DNA of 64,000 nucleotides, from positions 1 to 64,000 of the forward strand of contig JAIXTE010000129.1 of NCBI GenBank assembly GCA_027484315.1, read 5' to 3'. Position 1 is the first letter of the stretch. Each line of letters opens with the position of its first letter. Both the position numbers and the translations under genes were made by a program. A model generated the notes under the pieces. The model had not been told where the DNA came from, did no database searches, and saw only the letters and a program-made list of their open reading frames with translations. The DNA is from Burkholderiales bacterium (GTDB lineage Bacteria; Pseudomonadota; Gammaproteobacteria; Burkholderiales; Burkholderiaceae_B). Below, piece after piece: positions 63,224-64,000 of the stretch.

Positions 63224-64000
63224 ATGAAGCAAGCCCTTAAATTCACTTCAGCCTTGGCAATTCTGTCCCTGTTGGGCGGCTGTTCCACCATCAGTTCGAC
63301 AATGAGTAGCCTGAATCCGTTCGGGGGCAATGCCGTAAAACCTGCTGCCCTGCAGCCATTCACTGCGCAACTGAAAGTGGCAAACACTTGGTCAGTCGAT
63401 GTGGGCGATTCGAAGTCAGGCAATTTTGCGCCTGTTGTTCTGGATTCCACGGTTTATGCTGCTTCCGAAGAAGGCCAGGTGATGGCGATTGACAAAGCCA
63501 CGGGCAAAGTCAAATGGAAAGTAAAGGCAGCCAAGCAGTTGAAGGCGGGTGTGGCAGTCACAGCCGACACCGTGGCCGTAGTGGACAACGCCAACAACCT
63601 GCTGGCTTTCGACCTGGACGGCAAGCAGAAGTGGCAAGCCGCTTTGGGGTCTGATGTCAGCAGCGTGCCAGTGGGCGCATCGGGTACAATTTTCGTACGC
63701 ACCATTGATTTTTCAGTGCTTGCCTACGCCGCGGGCAATGGTGGGCAGCGCTGGAAATATTCTCGCCAGTTGCCCCCGCTGACTTTGCGAGTCAACACGC
63801 CGGTGGATGTCAACAACGCACGTGTGTATGCGGGCTTCCCCGGTGGTCGACTCGTCGCACTTGACCTGAATAACGGTGCGGTGGTGTGGGAAGGCAACCT
63901 GGCTTCTCCAACCGGAACCACAGAAATTGAACGGATCGCCGATGTCACGGGTACTCCTGTGTACAACTTCCGTGAAGTGTGCGCTGCATCCTTTCAGGGA
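63224..64000 (+). CDS. bamB: outer membrane assembly lipoprotein BamB (3' end beyond window)
   Basis: The first 259 residues of a lipoprotein; the frame is open to the last base. The signal LAILSLLGGC gives lipidated Cys20. The following strands show the beta-propeller repeats of BamB (VVLDSTVYAASEEGQVMAIDKATGKVKWK, TVAVVDNANNLLAFDLDGKQKWQ, VYAGFPGGRLVALDLNNGAVVWEG). BamB helps BamA insert outer-membrane proteins. The ATG is 4 bp after yfgM, with GGAG upstream. Confidence 0.94.
   Translation, partial: MKQALKFTSALAILSLLGGCSTISSTMSSLNPFGGNAVKPAALQPFTAQLKVANTWSVDVGDSKSGNFAPVVLDSTVYAASEEGQVMAIDKATGKVKWKVKAAKQLKAGVAVTADTVAVVDNANNLLAFDLDGKQKWQAALGSDVSSVPVGASGTIFVRTIDFSVLAYAAGNGGQRWKYSRQLPPLTLRVNTPVDVNNARVYAGFPGGRLVALDLNNGAVVWEGNLASPTGTTEIERIADVTGTPVYNFREVCAASFQG

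Overview
The window reads as chromosomal DNA of a betaproteobacterium of the order Burkholderiales. Gene content and order (soxCDYZAXB, a bo-type quinol oxidase, a RegB/RegA-type redox pair, lexA-imuA-imuB-dnaE2, surE-pcm-nlpD-rlmD, ndk-rlmN-rodZ-ispG-hisS-yfgM-bamB) fit a Limnobacter-like thiosulfate-oxidising heterotroph. The genus is inferred from layout and was not checked by any search. Coding density is high and no insertion sequence, prophage or CRISPR array was seen.

Layout. 1-6250: end of a Kup potassium transporter, a DUF3820 protein, a flavoprotein, an exported methyltransferase-like protein, an orphan lipoprotein, a 48-residue gene beside an 8-bp tandem repeat, and a short-chain dehydrogenase/quinone oxidoreductase pair. 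6284-15623: mostly minus-strand genes (katG, a Lon substrate-binding-domain protein, an enoyl-CoA hydratase, an LVIVD lipoprotein, a DUF305 protein, nitronate monooxygenase and an MFS transporter), with a metallo-hydrolase on plus. 15769-23805: cyoABCD-SURF1, then a RegB/RegA-type kinase and regulator, gloA and a VIT1/CCC1 transporter. 24897-32018: a complete sox operon C-D-Y-Z-A-X-B plus a SoxW-like thioredoxin, with a visible promoter and a palindrome at the start site. 33657-38612: a three-gene TRAP-type locus of unusual architecture. 38672-38746: tRNA-Arg(CCT).

38900-42880 is the most unusual part. A sigma-54-type promoter precedes a small ECF-like sigma factor. Next comes a GAFTGA-bearing sigma-54 activator without a usable receiver, then a perfect hrp-box sequence (GGAACC-N15-CCACTCA) directly before two small unknown genes. 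Facing them is a second, paralogous sigma factor with its own near-perfect hrp box, followed by a CesT-like type III secretion chaperone. The wiring copies the HrpR/S - sigma-54 - HrpL - hrp box cascade of type III secretion, but no secretion-apparatus gene lies in the window.

42921-64000 is largely housekeeping: parE; the SOS mutagenesis operon lexA-imuA-imuB-dnaE2 behind one SOS box; yaaA; surE-pcm-nlpD-rlmD, where the usual rpoS between nlpD and rlmD is absent; a BI-1 protein; then ndk, rlmN, rodZ, ispG, hisS, yfgM and the start of bamB, which runs off the end.
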